A DNA stretch of 32,260 bases, taken from Candidatus Poribacteria bacterium. Its GTDB lineage: Bacteria > Poribacteria > WGA-4E > WGA-3G. The notes under the pieces are model-generated. The model saw only the letters and a program-made list of their open reading frames with translations, was not told the origin of the DNA and searched no databases. Positions 1-7,000 of this stretch are shown piece after piece (the first letter of the stretch is position 1; each line of letters opens with the position of its first letter). The stretch covers positions 1-32,260 of the forward strand of contig PYJA01000112.1 in the NCBI GenBank assembly GCA_003635185.1, given 5' to 3'. Both the position numbers and the translations under genes were made by a program.

Positions 1-1
1 G

Positions 2-589
2 CTAATCGCGTATATTTTGTCAACTCTTATTTTTGCGGGTTGTGGCACAGATATTAAACCCAACTATTTTATCAACATGTTAGCTGATGATCGAGATATA
101 GATCGTCTATCTGAATGTTTAATAGAAACTTCACAGATTGATGAAGATGGGAATATGGTTATTAAGCTGAATGTTCCTTGCATTTCAAAGATTTCAGAAG
201 GAAACTCGCTGCCTGATACAATTGTATCTGATGCAAGTTTTGAAGAAATCTTACGCAATCCTATTGCGCACATGGGAAAGATGTTGACCTTTGAAGCCTA
301 CGTGAAAAAACTGCATCATCATACCAAGGAACCCGAGCTTTATACAGGCAGAAACAACTTGAGATTTCTAATTGCTTCTCACGGTGTACCTGTTCTAATA
401 GAAAATGAAGAAGGTGATGAAGTTTATCTAACCCCAGACCACAAATACATATTTACATGTCGGATTTATGAAATCAAGACGCATGAAGATTGGGGAAATG
501 TATCAAATATCTATGCGTCTTTTGTAATCCGTTCTTCTAAAAAAGCGGACACTTTAGTACATCCACCAATTCCTGTTGCGGAAGAATAG
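2..589 (+). CDS. Lipoprotein of unknown function, 5'-truncated by the window edge
   Basis: The reading frame is open from base 2, and the first residues (LIAYILSTLIFAGCG) look like the hydrophobic end of a signal peptide running into a lipobox-like FAGC. The true start is therefore probably left of the window; the TTG at base 17 is only the first possible start inside it. The mature part is about 175 residues, mixed alpha/beta, acidic, with no motif I recognise. The segment with HMGKMLTFEAYVKKL and YIFTCRIYEIK alternates like beta strands and could be an OB-like fold, but this is a guess. A perfect inverted repeat begins 9 bases after the stop. It is probably membrane-anchored through the Cys, function unknown. 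Confidence 0.6.
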   Translation, partial: LIAYILSTLIFAGCGTDIKPNYFINMLADDRDIDRLSECLIETSQIDEDGNMVIKLNVPCISKISEGNSLPDTIVSDASFEEILRNPIAHMGKMLTFEAYVKKLHHHTKEPELYTGRNNLRFLIASHGVPVLIENEEGDEVYLTPDHKYIFTCRIYEIKTHEDWGNVSNIYASFVIRSSKKADTLVHPPIPVAEE

Positions 590-597
590 TCATAATT

Positions 598-618
598 GGA
601 GGGGTTTCAAACCCCTCC
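598..618. repeat. Perfect inverted repeat after the lipoprotein gene
   Basis: GGAGGGGTTT-C-AAACCCCTCC is a perfect palindrome 9 bases after the stop at 589. It lacks a following T-run, so it is a weak candidate for an intrinsic terminator. In shape and sequence it resembles the dispersed GTAGGAGGG...CCC palindromes at 2041 and 23913 and is probably a member of that family. Confidence 0.55.
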
Positions 619-703
619 AGCACATAAATTAAGGAGTTGCATATCCTACAAACGTAGATTACACAACCCCTTATCTACTTATTGCCAAAAAATATTGTAG
701 TCC

Positions 704-763
704 GTAGCATTCGCGCTTCGTGAAATTTTACTTGAAAGTTTTAAGGTATATATAGCATATAGG
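704..763. repeat. Decayed repeat, copy 1
   Basis: The block GCGCTTCGTGAA followed by TTTTACTTGAAAG and TATAGCATA is matched, with mismatches and small gaps, by 2134-2195 (GCGCTTCATGAA, TTTTACTTGCAAG, TATAGCATA). The two copies lie in direct orientation on either side of the propeller gene. Origin unknown; both look old. Confidence 0.45.
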
Positions 764-824
764 TGTTAATACAAAAAACAAACTGATATATAAAAAACAT
801 AAACGTCCGTAAGTCTGAATTAAA

Positions 825-1862
825 TTATTCATTTTTACCTCCATTCCCTATTTCGCGTTTCAAGTGTCCCCATGTAGTTGTAAGTTTTGATTTAGGTTCA
901 ACTGGATACGATTTCTGTGTCCAGTCAAATGCCCTGGCACCGCCCTTAATGTCTTCTAAAATACGTTCAGGTTTTCCATTGGCAATTGATACAACGAAAT
1001 TTGTATGTTCGAAAATCGGAAAGATGAATATAAACCCTTTGAATTCAATTAATACATAGGCAATTGACTTTCCATCTGGTGTCCAAGTGATATAATAGGA
1101 AAAAGAAGTCGTTTTTGTCCTCTTAAGTATCTTCACATTTTGAGGATCATCAAGAGAGAAAAAACCTATTTTTCTAAATCCTTGTTCTCTAAGTGCTTGT
1201 AGATTATTTTCCGCAGAAGTAGAGACCGCAAAAGCTAATTTACTTCCATCTGGTGAAAAGACTGGACGATACCCGTAATCCAATAGTTGTGTAACTTCTT
1301 TTGTAAATACATCCAGGAGGAATATACCCTCTTTATTTGAAAAAGCAACTTCTTTTCCATTAGGTGCCCAGTCTACATAGATAGCAGGCCCATCATACAA
1401 TTTTTGTGCTTGTGGTAGTGGCTCATGTATTTCGTCATTTGGTATGAGATAGATACCATCAGAAACTTCGTTAAAGATTCTGTTCGAAAATATCACATCT
1501 CCATTAGGTGAAATGGCAGCATCTAAAACAGTACCATACCTTCCATCAGTTAAATCTTTGCGACCTTTTTTCCAATTATTGCTGTCAAATAGATATGCAT
1601 CAACACCACCTTCTATTCCTTGCCCTACACCAACACACAAGATGTATCGGTTACCTTTCTGAATTGAAAATCTACTTACAATTATAGGCGGATTAAATAG
1701 ATGACGTGCATTGTCTCCATTAATATTGCTCTGCCATATCCCTCTCTCCATTGGTTGAAAAATTATTTCATCGGCAGGAAGCATCTCTACAATGAATAAA
1801 CTGCACATCAATATAATACATAAACTATAGATATTCAGTTGATTCTCCAAAAAATGTTTCAT
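825..1862 (-). CDS. Secreted TolB-like beta-propeller protein (PD40 repeats)
   Basis: The protein has about 345 residues with an N-terminal hydrophobic stretch (IYSLCIILMCSLFIVEMLPA) that looks like a signal peptide or anchor. Several PD40-type blade motifs follow: SPNGDVIFSN, WAPNGKEVAFSN, FSPDGSKLAFAV and WTPDGKSIAYV. This spacing is typical of TolB-like six-bladed propellers, which act as binding platforms in the periplasm. I place the start at the ATG at 1862 (MKHFLENQ) because GGAG lies 7-8 bases upstream; a reading up to 1898 is possible but has no such site. It stands alone on the minus strand and is flanked by two related decayed repeats (704-763 and 2134-2195). The ligand cannot be told from sequence. 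Confidence 0.8.
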   Translation of the reverse strand: MKHFLENQLNIYSLCIILMCSLFIVEMLPADEIIFQPMERGIWQSNINGDNARHLFNPPIIVSRFSIQKGNRYILCVGVGQGIEGGVDAYLFDSNNWKKGRKDLTDGRYGTVLDAAISPNGDVIFSNRIFNEVSDGIYLIPNDEIHEPLPQAQKLYDGPAIYVDWAPNGKEVAFSNKEGIFLLDVFTKEVTQLLDYGYRPVFSPDGSKLAFAVSTSAENNLQALREQGFRKIGFFSLDDPQNVKILKRTKTTSFSYYITWTPDGKSIAYVLIEFKGFIFIFPIFEHTNFVVSIANGKPERILEDIKGGARAFDWTQKSYPVEPKSKLTTTWGHLKREIGNGGKNE

Positions 1863-2040
1863 AATAATCTCCATTTTTAAGGTTATGCAAAGAAACAAGA
1901 GATTTTGCCAAAATAATTACGGAAGGTAGTGACAATCTAAATACCGTGTTCTTCATCAATAAGATTGTAAGTATAGAATAACATATCATATAATGAAAAT
2001 CAACAAGATTCTTCCAGACTTCAATGCTTACAAGCCTCTT

Positions 2041-2064
2041 GTAGGAGGGCTTTGTAAGTCCGAT
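2041..2064. repeat. Palindromic repeat, GTAGGAGGG type
   Basis: GTAGGAGGGCTTTGTAAGTCC is an imperfect palindrome closely matching the reverse complement of 23913-23936. It belongs to the family of short dispersed palindromes scattered between genes in this window. Confidence 0.55.
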
Positions 2065-2133
2065 ACAAAGAAAGTATATATGAAAAGGGTAGTTTCAATT
2101 TCAGTAATCAGACAAGCGATACATAGAGAACAC

Positions 2134-2195
2134 TTAGCATCACATTGCGCTTCATGAATTTTACTTGCAAGCTTAATAAATTTATAGCATAATTG
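2134..2195. repeat. Decayed repeat, copy 2
   Basis: Diverged direct copy of 704-763; shared blocks are GCGCTTC-TGAA, TTTTACTTG-AAG and TATAGCATA. Together with copy 1 it brackets the propeller gene. Confidence 0.45.
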
Positions 2196-2275
2196 ATTCA
2201 GTCTGACAAAAACACATAGGTTGATAAACTGCAAACAAACTGCTCTCCCATAAATCTTGCATAGGATAGAGAAAG

Positions 2276-3028
2276 ATGGTTAACCGCAAAGACATTCAAG
2301 CTACATGTGATGACATCGTGCGTGAATTTGCGCCGTTACAAATCATTCTTTTTGGCTCCTATGCGTATGGCATGCCTTCCGAATATTCGGATGTTGATCT
2401 GTTAGTCGTGATGCCGGTAGAGAAATCGGAAACGCGTCGCCAAGCATCAGAAATTCGGGAACGGATCCCACGCCGATTCAGTATGGACATCCTTGTGCGT
2501 TCACCAGAAGAGATCGCTTACCGTATATCGCACAACGATTGGTTTCTTCGGGAAGTCACTGAAAAAGGGGAAGTGCTGTATGAATCTGAAGATTTTTATG
2601 TTAAACCGCACAAAAGAAAGAATACTGAAATGAATCCTTTAACTTTGGAATGGGTAGAAAAAGCAGAGGGTGATTATTCTGTTGCAAAGGAAAACCAGCA
2701 GGGGCAAAATCCGGTATATCATGTTATTTGTTTCCTTGCTCAGCAGTGTACTGAAAAGTATCTAAAAGCATGGCTTCAAGAGAACAATATCCCTATTCAG
2801 AGGACACACAATTTAGAAGAATTGCTAAATTTGATTCTCCCGACTATTCCTGCTTGGGATGCCTGGAAATCAGATATGTCAAAACTTTCTGAACATGCGG
2901 TAGAAACAAGATATCTAGGCACGTCGCCGACTGCTGCTGATGCTGAGCATGCGATGCAAACCTGTGAAATGGTGCGCCAAGCAGTTCGCGCACAGTTGAA
3001 ATTACCTATTAAAGAGAATGCAAACTAA
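2276..3028 (+). CDS. Nucleotidyltransferase-HEPN fusion (MntA/HepT type)
   Basis: The N-terminal 100 residues are a minimal nucleotidyltransferase of the polymerase-beta fold: GSYAYGMPSEYSDVDLL gives the GS motif (27-28) and the two metal-binding Asp residues (39, 41). Residues about 115-245 form a HEPN domain of the COG2250 type (CFLAQQCTEKYLKAWL, then RTHNLEELL). In related systems the two domains are separate proteins: HEPN is an RNase toxin and the MNT enzyme neutralises it by adding AMP. Here both are one 250-residue chain. Its stop overlaps the next start as TAATG, so translation is probably coupled to the metallohydrolase downstream. Whether this fusion acts as a toxin-antitoxin unit or as a housekeeping NTase is not settled by sequence. 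Confidence 0.85.
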   Translation: MVNRKDIQATCDDIVREFAPLQIILFGSYAYGMPSEYSDVDLLVVMPVEKSETRRQASEIRERIPRRFSMDILVRSPEEIAYRISHNDWFLREVTEKGEVLYESEDFYVKPHKRKNTEMNPLTLEWVEKAEGDYSVAKENQQGQNPVYHVICFLAQQCTEKYLKAWLQENNIPIQRTHNLEELLNLILPTIPAWDAWKSDMSKLSEHAVETRYLGTSPTAADAEHAMQTCEMVRQAVRAQLKLPIKENAN

Positions 3029-4191
3029 TGAAATATGATCTGATAATCAAATACGGAACTTTAATTGATCCAGCACAAGGGCTCCACGCCAAAAAAGATA
3101 TAGCGTTTAAGGATGGCTGCGTCTCTACCGTTAATGATGACATTCCTTCGTCTGAGGCACGAGACGTGGTAAACGCTGATGGTTGTTATGTTACCCCTGG
3201 TTTGATAGATTTGCACGTGCATGTTTTTCACGGTGTTAGTCATTTCGGCATTGAACCTGACCCGACATGCTTAGCACGCGGTGCTACGACAGTTGTTGAT
3301 GCGGGGTCAGCTGGTGCAGATACTTTCCCCGGATTTCGTAAATACGTTATAGATGTAAGCGATACCCGAATACTTGCACAATTGAACATATCTTCACAAG
3401 GGATGCTAACACGTGAAATTGGCGAATTAGAAAATCCTGATTATGCGGATGTTGATAAAGCATGCCGAATGATAGAACAGCATCGTGATATAATCTTAGG
3501 TGTCAAGGTGCGATTGACGCGTAATTCTATTGTTGGAGAACGGGCAGGCATGCAACCGCTGCACAAAGCGCGTGAGGCTGCTGACGCGGCTGGTCTTCCG
3601 ATGATGGTTCACCCGCAAGATGCATGGTGTGAATCCATAGATGATATATTAGCAGTGATGGGGAAGCGCGATATTCTTACACACTGTTTCCACGATATGG
3701 CATGCGGTATTTTAGACAAAAATGGTAAAATCCGAGATTCTGTGCATGCAGCGATTGAACGCGGTGTTATCTTTGACGTTGGGCATGGGGCAGGTTCTTT
3801 CAGTTGGGATGTCGTTGAAAAAGCGATGGCACAAGGGGTTGAACCTACTTCGATTTCATCGGACTTGCATGTCTATAATATCAACGGACCGGTTTATGAT
3901 CTGGTTAATGTCGTAAACAAATTCCTTTACCTCGGTATGTCGCTTGACGATGCGTTGGCAAAAGTGACCAGTGTTCCTGCGGATACGATATTGATGCCAG
4001 GGCAGGTTGGAACATTAGCTACGGGGGCATGGGGAGATGCGGTTATATTCGAAATGCGCGAGGGTGAATTCCAATTGGTTGATGCCCGGGGCAAGGCTAA
4101 GATCTGTAGACAAAAACTTGAACCTATCGTTGTTATTAAAGGTGGTAAGGTATATCGGCAAAAGCATATCACAAATTATAGTAAAATCTGA
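3028..4191 (+). CDS. Amidohydrolase/deacetylase-family metallohydrolase (dihydroorotase-like)
   Basis: This is a 387-residue member of the amidohydrolase superfamily, near the EF_0837/COG3964 group. Ligands for a two-metal centre are visible in the expected order: HVH (63, 65), a Lys in ILGVKVRL (160) that would be carboxylated, His195 (MMVHPQDA), His219 (LTHCFHD) and Asp279 (SISSDLH). Members hydrolyse cyclic amides or N-acetyl groups; the substrate here is unknown. The N- and C-terminal beta sandwich is present (LIDPAQGLHAKKDIAF at the start, PIVVIKGGKVYR at the end). It starts within the stop codon of the MNT-HEPN gene, an overlap that implies co-translation though the functional link is unclear. 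Confidence 0.88.
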   Translation: MKYDLIIKYGTLIDPAQGLHAKKDIAFKDGCVSTVNDDIPSSEARDVVNADGCYVTPGLIDLHVHVFHGVSHFGIEPDPTCLARGATTVVDAGSAGADTFPGFRKYVIDVSDTRILAQLNISSQGMLTREIGELENPDYADVDKACRMIEQHRDIILGVKVRLTRNSIVGERAGMQPLHKAREAADAAGLPMMVHPQDAWCESIDDILAVMGKRDILTHCFHDMACGILDKNGKIRDSVHAAIERGVIFDVGHGAGSFSWDVVEKAMAQGVEPTSISSDLHVYNINGPVYDLVNVVNKFLYLGMSLDDALAKVTSVPADTILMPGQVGTLATGAWGDAVIFEMREGEFQLVDARGKAKICRQKLEPIVVIKGGKVYRQKHITNYSKI

Positions 4192-4194
4192 ACA

Positions 4195-4292
4195 CTGATG
4201 TAGCGTAAACTTTTAGTTTGCGGAAACGACACAAACTAAATGAAGATTAATAAAATGAATCGGTCCTGTGGTGAGGTTAGGAAACCTCGCCA
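4195..4292. repeat. Intergenic palindromes (AAACTTTTAGTTT and GGTGAGGTTAGGAAACCTCGCC)
   Basis: Two short palindromes lie between the metallohydrolase and the next gene. The first is GTAAACTTTTAGTTTGC (about 4205-4221). The second, 4270-4291, belongs to the same GGTTAGGAAACC family as copies at 9909, 17955, 22401, 25289 and 25331. They may form RNA hairpins between the two genes. Confidence 0.6.
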
Positions 4293-4350
4293 GCAGCAGG
4301 GTAAGCGTGTTTCGTTCAGACCGAAAATTACTGAATAGGAGAAACGACTG

Positions 4351-6225
4351 ATGAAACCCCAAGATGTTGTTGAACAACAGTATTATGAAGCAGTAGATTC
4401 GCTTGTTGAAAAGGTGCAGGAAGATCCGTATATCCTCGCGGCGATTGTTGCTGGTAGTTTCTCTCATGCGCAGGTATGGGAAAGGTCGGATTTGGATGTA
4501 GAAATTATCGGCAAAGATGGCATACGTCCGACACAATCGTTTTTCTCACTTGTAGAAAATGGCGTGAACATACATGCGGGTTTGTCTCCGCGCAGTTCCT
4601 TTAAACGATCAATAGAGAGTGCGCAACAAGGTTCATTCATGCACTCCTACTTTTCCCACAGTACGCTTCTATTTTCTCGCGATGACTCGATCAAAGAGTG
4701 GTACGATAAAAACGCAAGCCGTGATAGCATAGGCGAGCGTGATAAGCAACTTCAAGTGCTAAACGTTATTGCCGAGACCTTGCCAGCGCTTATCTATGCC
4801 GAAAAGCAGTTTTATGTTAATAACGATCTTATAACCTCTTTCTTATCACTTCTAAGTGTTGTGCAAGGATTAGCGCGGATAGAGGTGCTATTGAATAATC
4901 AGGTGCCCGCACGTGAAGTTATCCAACCAGCCCTTGATTACAATCCCGATTTCTTCAATCATGTTTATACCGACCTGATTAATTGCGAAAAGAACGCGGC
5001 AGTTATTCAAGAGGCACTTGATGCGATCAATGCCTACATTGACGAGCGTCAATTTATCTTCCAACCGATTTTGGATTATCTCGCGGAGCAGAAGGGACCT
5101 CGAACAAACTCGGAGATGAATTCCCATTTTCATTCAAAATTTCGCGATGCATCTGTTGATGTGATATGCCAATGGTTGACATGGAAAGAGATTATTAAGC
5201 AGGTTTCTGCTCCCATAAAACTCACTGTCAAAAGCCAAATTGCAGTAGAAGAACCCGCTTATTACTGCGATAATTCCGAACCCGAATTGCATCCTCCTCG
5301 TCTCAAATCTGATATCCACTCTCAAATTGAAGATGCTGTCCAAAGGTTTACAGATACGATTGCTGAGGATCGTTACATCGTTGCGGCTATTCTCACCAGT
5401 AATTTGGCAGAAGATAACGTTTGGGAAAAGACAAATATTCATATTACGCTGATTATGAGAGATGGCACGAAATTTCAACAAAGAGAGTGTCAATTAATTG
5501 AGGATGGGATACCGATCCGCGTAAGACTTCAAAACCGAAATGCATATAAAAAGTTGATGGAAAGGAACTTACAAGGGAGTGGAATCTTCTCTATCATGTC
5601 GCAAAGTGAAATACTTTGGACTAAAGATCCGTCTCTTGCTGATTTGCATAAAGACCTTGATGTCATCGGTAAACGTGATAAAGAATCCCAACTATTTAAC
5701 GCAGCCAGTGAGGTAACTACAGTCCTTGACAAAACGGAAAAATGGTTCTATGTCAAGAAAGATTACAATTATACGTTCCATTATTTAATGTACGCTGTGA
5801 GAGGGTTAGCGCGTCTTGAAACCATCAGGCATGGTGAAACGCCAAAACGGAAAGTGATTTACCAAGCACTTAAACATAATCCAGAGTTTTTTAATGCCAT
5901 TTTCACCGATATTATCAATGTTCCGAAAAATGAGGAAAACCTTGGTGAGGTGTTGCAACTGATTGACACATATTTAGAAGATAACGCGCAGATGTTTTTT
6001 AAACCGTTACTCGATTTTTTAGAGGATGCGGGCGGTGAACAATCCTTGTCTGATATCTATGATCATTTCGGTCATCGCAAACTATGGATTAATATGGCGT
6101 GTGAATGGCTTGCCCGTAAGGAGATTTTGGAGCAATTTTCTTCACCTGTCCGACTGACTAAAGACAGTAAGGTTTCGGTGGAAGAGCCTGCTTATTATTA
6201 CGATGTTGAAAATCCATTTTTGTAG
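4351..6225 (+). CDS. Tandem-duplicated nucleotidyltransferase-like protein, second copy degenerate
   Basis: The 624-residue protein is two copies of one unit of about 312 residues. Each has an N-terminal nucleotidyltransferase-like domain, a helical middle (LARIEVL and LARLETI blocks) and a C-terminal module ending in VEEPAYY, probably a winged helix. Copy 1 keeps the catalytic signature: GS at 35-36 and D47/D49 in WERSDLDVE. In copy 2 the matching positions read TS (349-350), N362 and H364 in WEKTNIHIT, so catalysis is almost certainly lost. AGGAG lies 10 bases before the ATG. An active/inactive pair in one chain suggests allostery or substrate presentation by the dead half. The family is not one I can name; substrate unknown. 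Confidence 0.75.
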   Translation: MKPQDVVEQQYYEAVDSLVEKVQEDPYILAAIVAGSFSHAQVWERSDLDVEIIGKDGIRPTQSFFSLVENGVNIHAGLSPRSSFKRSIESAQQGSFMHSYFSHSTLLFSRDDSIKEWYDKNASRDSIGERDKQLQVLNVIAETLPALIYAEKQFYVNNDLITSFLSLLSVVQGLARIEVLLNNQVPAREVIQPALDYNPDFFNHVYTDLINCEKNAAVIQEALDAINAYIDERQFIFQPILDYLAEQKGPRTNSEMNSHFHSKFRDASVDVICQWLTWKEIIKQVSAPIKLTVKSQIAVEEPAYYCDNSEPELHPPRLKSDIHSQIEDAVQRFTDTIAEDRYIVAAILTSNLAEDNVWEKTNIHITLIMRDGTKFQQRECQLIEDGIPIRVRLQNRNAYKKLMERNLQGSGIFSIMSQSEILWTKDPSLADLHKDLDVIGKRDKESQLFNAASEVTTVLDKTEKWFYVKKDYNYTFHYLMYAVRGLARLETIRHGETPKRKVIYQALKHNPEFFNAIFTDIINVPKNEENLGEVLQLIDTYLEDNAQMFFKPLLDFLEDAGGEQSLSDIYDHFGHRKLWINMACEWLARKEILEQFSSPVRLTKDSKVSVEEPAYYYDVENPFL

Positions 6226-6264
6226 AAAATATTTTTTAATCTGTTTAAAAGCAAGGAGTATAAA

Positions 6265-6507
6265 ATGACTGAAATAGGCGTTAATGAAGCAAAAAACCAT
6301 TTATCAAGTCTTCTAAAGCGGGTTGAAAATGGAGAAAGTTTTTCAATTACGAATAGAGGAAAAGTGGTCGCAGTCATGATGCCCCACCCTGATATTCAGA
6401 AAAAAAACGCAAATGAAGCATATTCAAGATTGATAACATTGAGAGCTAAATTTCCAGTAGGAACAGTTCAAGAGGTGATGGATTGGAAAAACGAAGGCCG
6501 CAAATGA
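6265..6507 (+). CDS. Phd/YefM-family antitoxin
   Basis: This 80-residue protein opens with IGVNEAKNHLSSLLKRVENGE and continues ITNRGKVVAVMMP, the standard Phd/YefM fold that binds DNA and, through its C-terminal tail, the toxin. AAGGAG lies 6-7 bases before the ATG. The stop overlaps the PIN toxin start as ATGA. Such antitoxins usually repress their own operon. Because the toxin reading frame is broken, this gene may be an orphan antitoxin or kept for regulation. Confidence 0.88.
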   Translation: MTEIGVNEAKNHLSSLLKRVENGESFSITNRGKVVAVMMPHPDIQKKNANEAYSRLITLRAKFPVGTVQEVMDWKNEGRK

Positions 6508-6933
6508 TCGTAGTCGATTGTTCAATTCTAATAGCGGCTCTATTACCTGATGAGAAAGAAGATGAGGCGCAGCTCCTTTTGGATAACCTGTAGGAAAGGT
6601 GTAACTGAAGCCATTGTTCCTTCGTTATTTTATATGGAAATTAGTAATGTGTTACTAACTGCATATCGGCGTAACCGCATTAGTCGAGATTCCATGCATC
6701 AATACCTTGATGTTATTTCTATATTACCCATTATAATTGATACTGATGCTGCTATACAGGGAAACACAATCAAGGTGGTTTGTGAACTGGCAGATAAGCA
6801 CGGATTGACAACTTATGATACAAGTTACCTTGAACTTGCTATACGCCGAGGTTTTCCTTTAGCAACCTTAGACGCAGATTTGCATAAAGTTGCTGTTGAA
6901 TTAGATATCGCTTATCAAATTCCATCAAATTAG
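6504..6933 (+). pseudogene. PIN-domain toxin (VapC type), frameshifted
   Basis: The start is the ATG at 6504, overlapping the antitoxin stop (ATGA). It reads MIVVDCSILIAALLPDEK... for 29 codons and then meets TAG at 6591. Dropping one base there gives a frame continuing KGVTEAIVPSLFYMEISN to the stop at 6933. Joined, the two parts make a PIN domain of about 143 residues with all four acidic residues: D5 (VVDCS), Glu in FYMEISN, Asp in TTYDTSYLE and Asp in ATLDADL. An ATG at 6550 opens the second frame but would lack the first catalytic Asp and begin with unrelated Lys/Arg-rich residues, so I do not take it as the real start. A sequencing error, a true mutation, or +1 recoding at CTG-TAG are all possible. 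Confidence 0.8.
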
Positions 6934-7000
6934 GTCTCATCAAGACACGGAGACAAAATTCTTTACCAATAGAAATTGTGGTTAATCAAGGAGGAAAAGC

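Larger units (their letters stand above)
1863..2275. other. Intergenic region with repeat remnants
   Basis: No convincing gene lies here. The stretch holds a palindromic repeat related to GTAGGAGGGATTTGTAATCCCGAT (2041-2064) and copy 2 of the decayed repeat (2134-2195). The only open frame of any size, a 68-codon one on the minus strand, runs through these repeats, is Cys-rich by composition and shows no domain. Confidence 0.6.

Noticed and set aside
790..812. A further copy of the IS end (CAGACTTACGGACG on the minus strand)
   Set aside because: It differs from CAGGACTTACGCA at several positions and has no partner end nearby.
2028..2234. A 68-codon minus-strand open frame before the MNT-HEPN gene
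   Set aside because: It runs through two repeat remnants, has no ribosome binding site and its composition is that of random sequence.
6550..6933. A separate 127-residue PIN gene starting at ATG 6550
   Set aside because: That start gives a Lys/Arg-rich lead without the first catalytic Asp; the ATGA overlap at 6504 shows the real toxin start.
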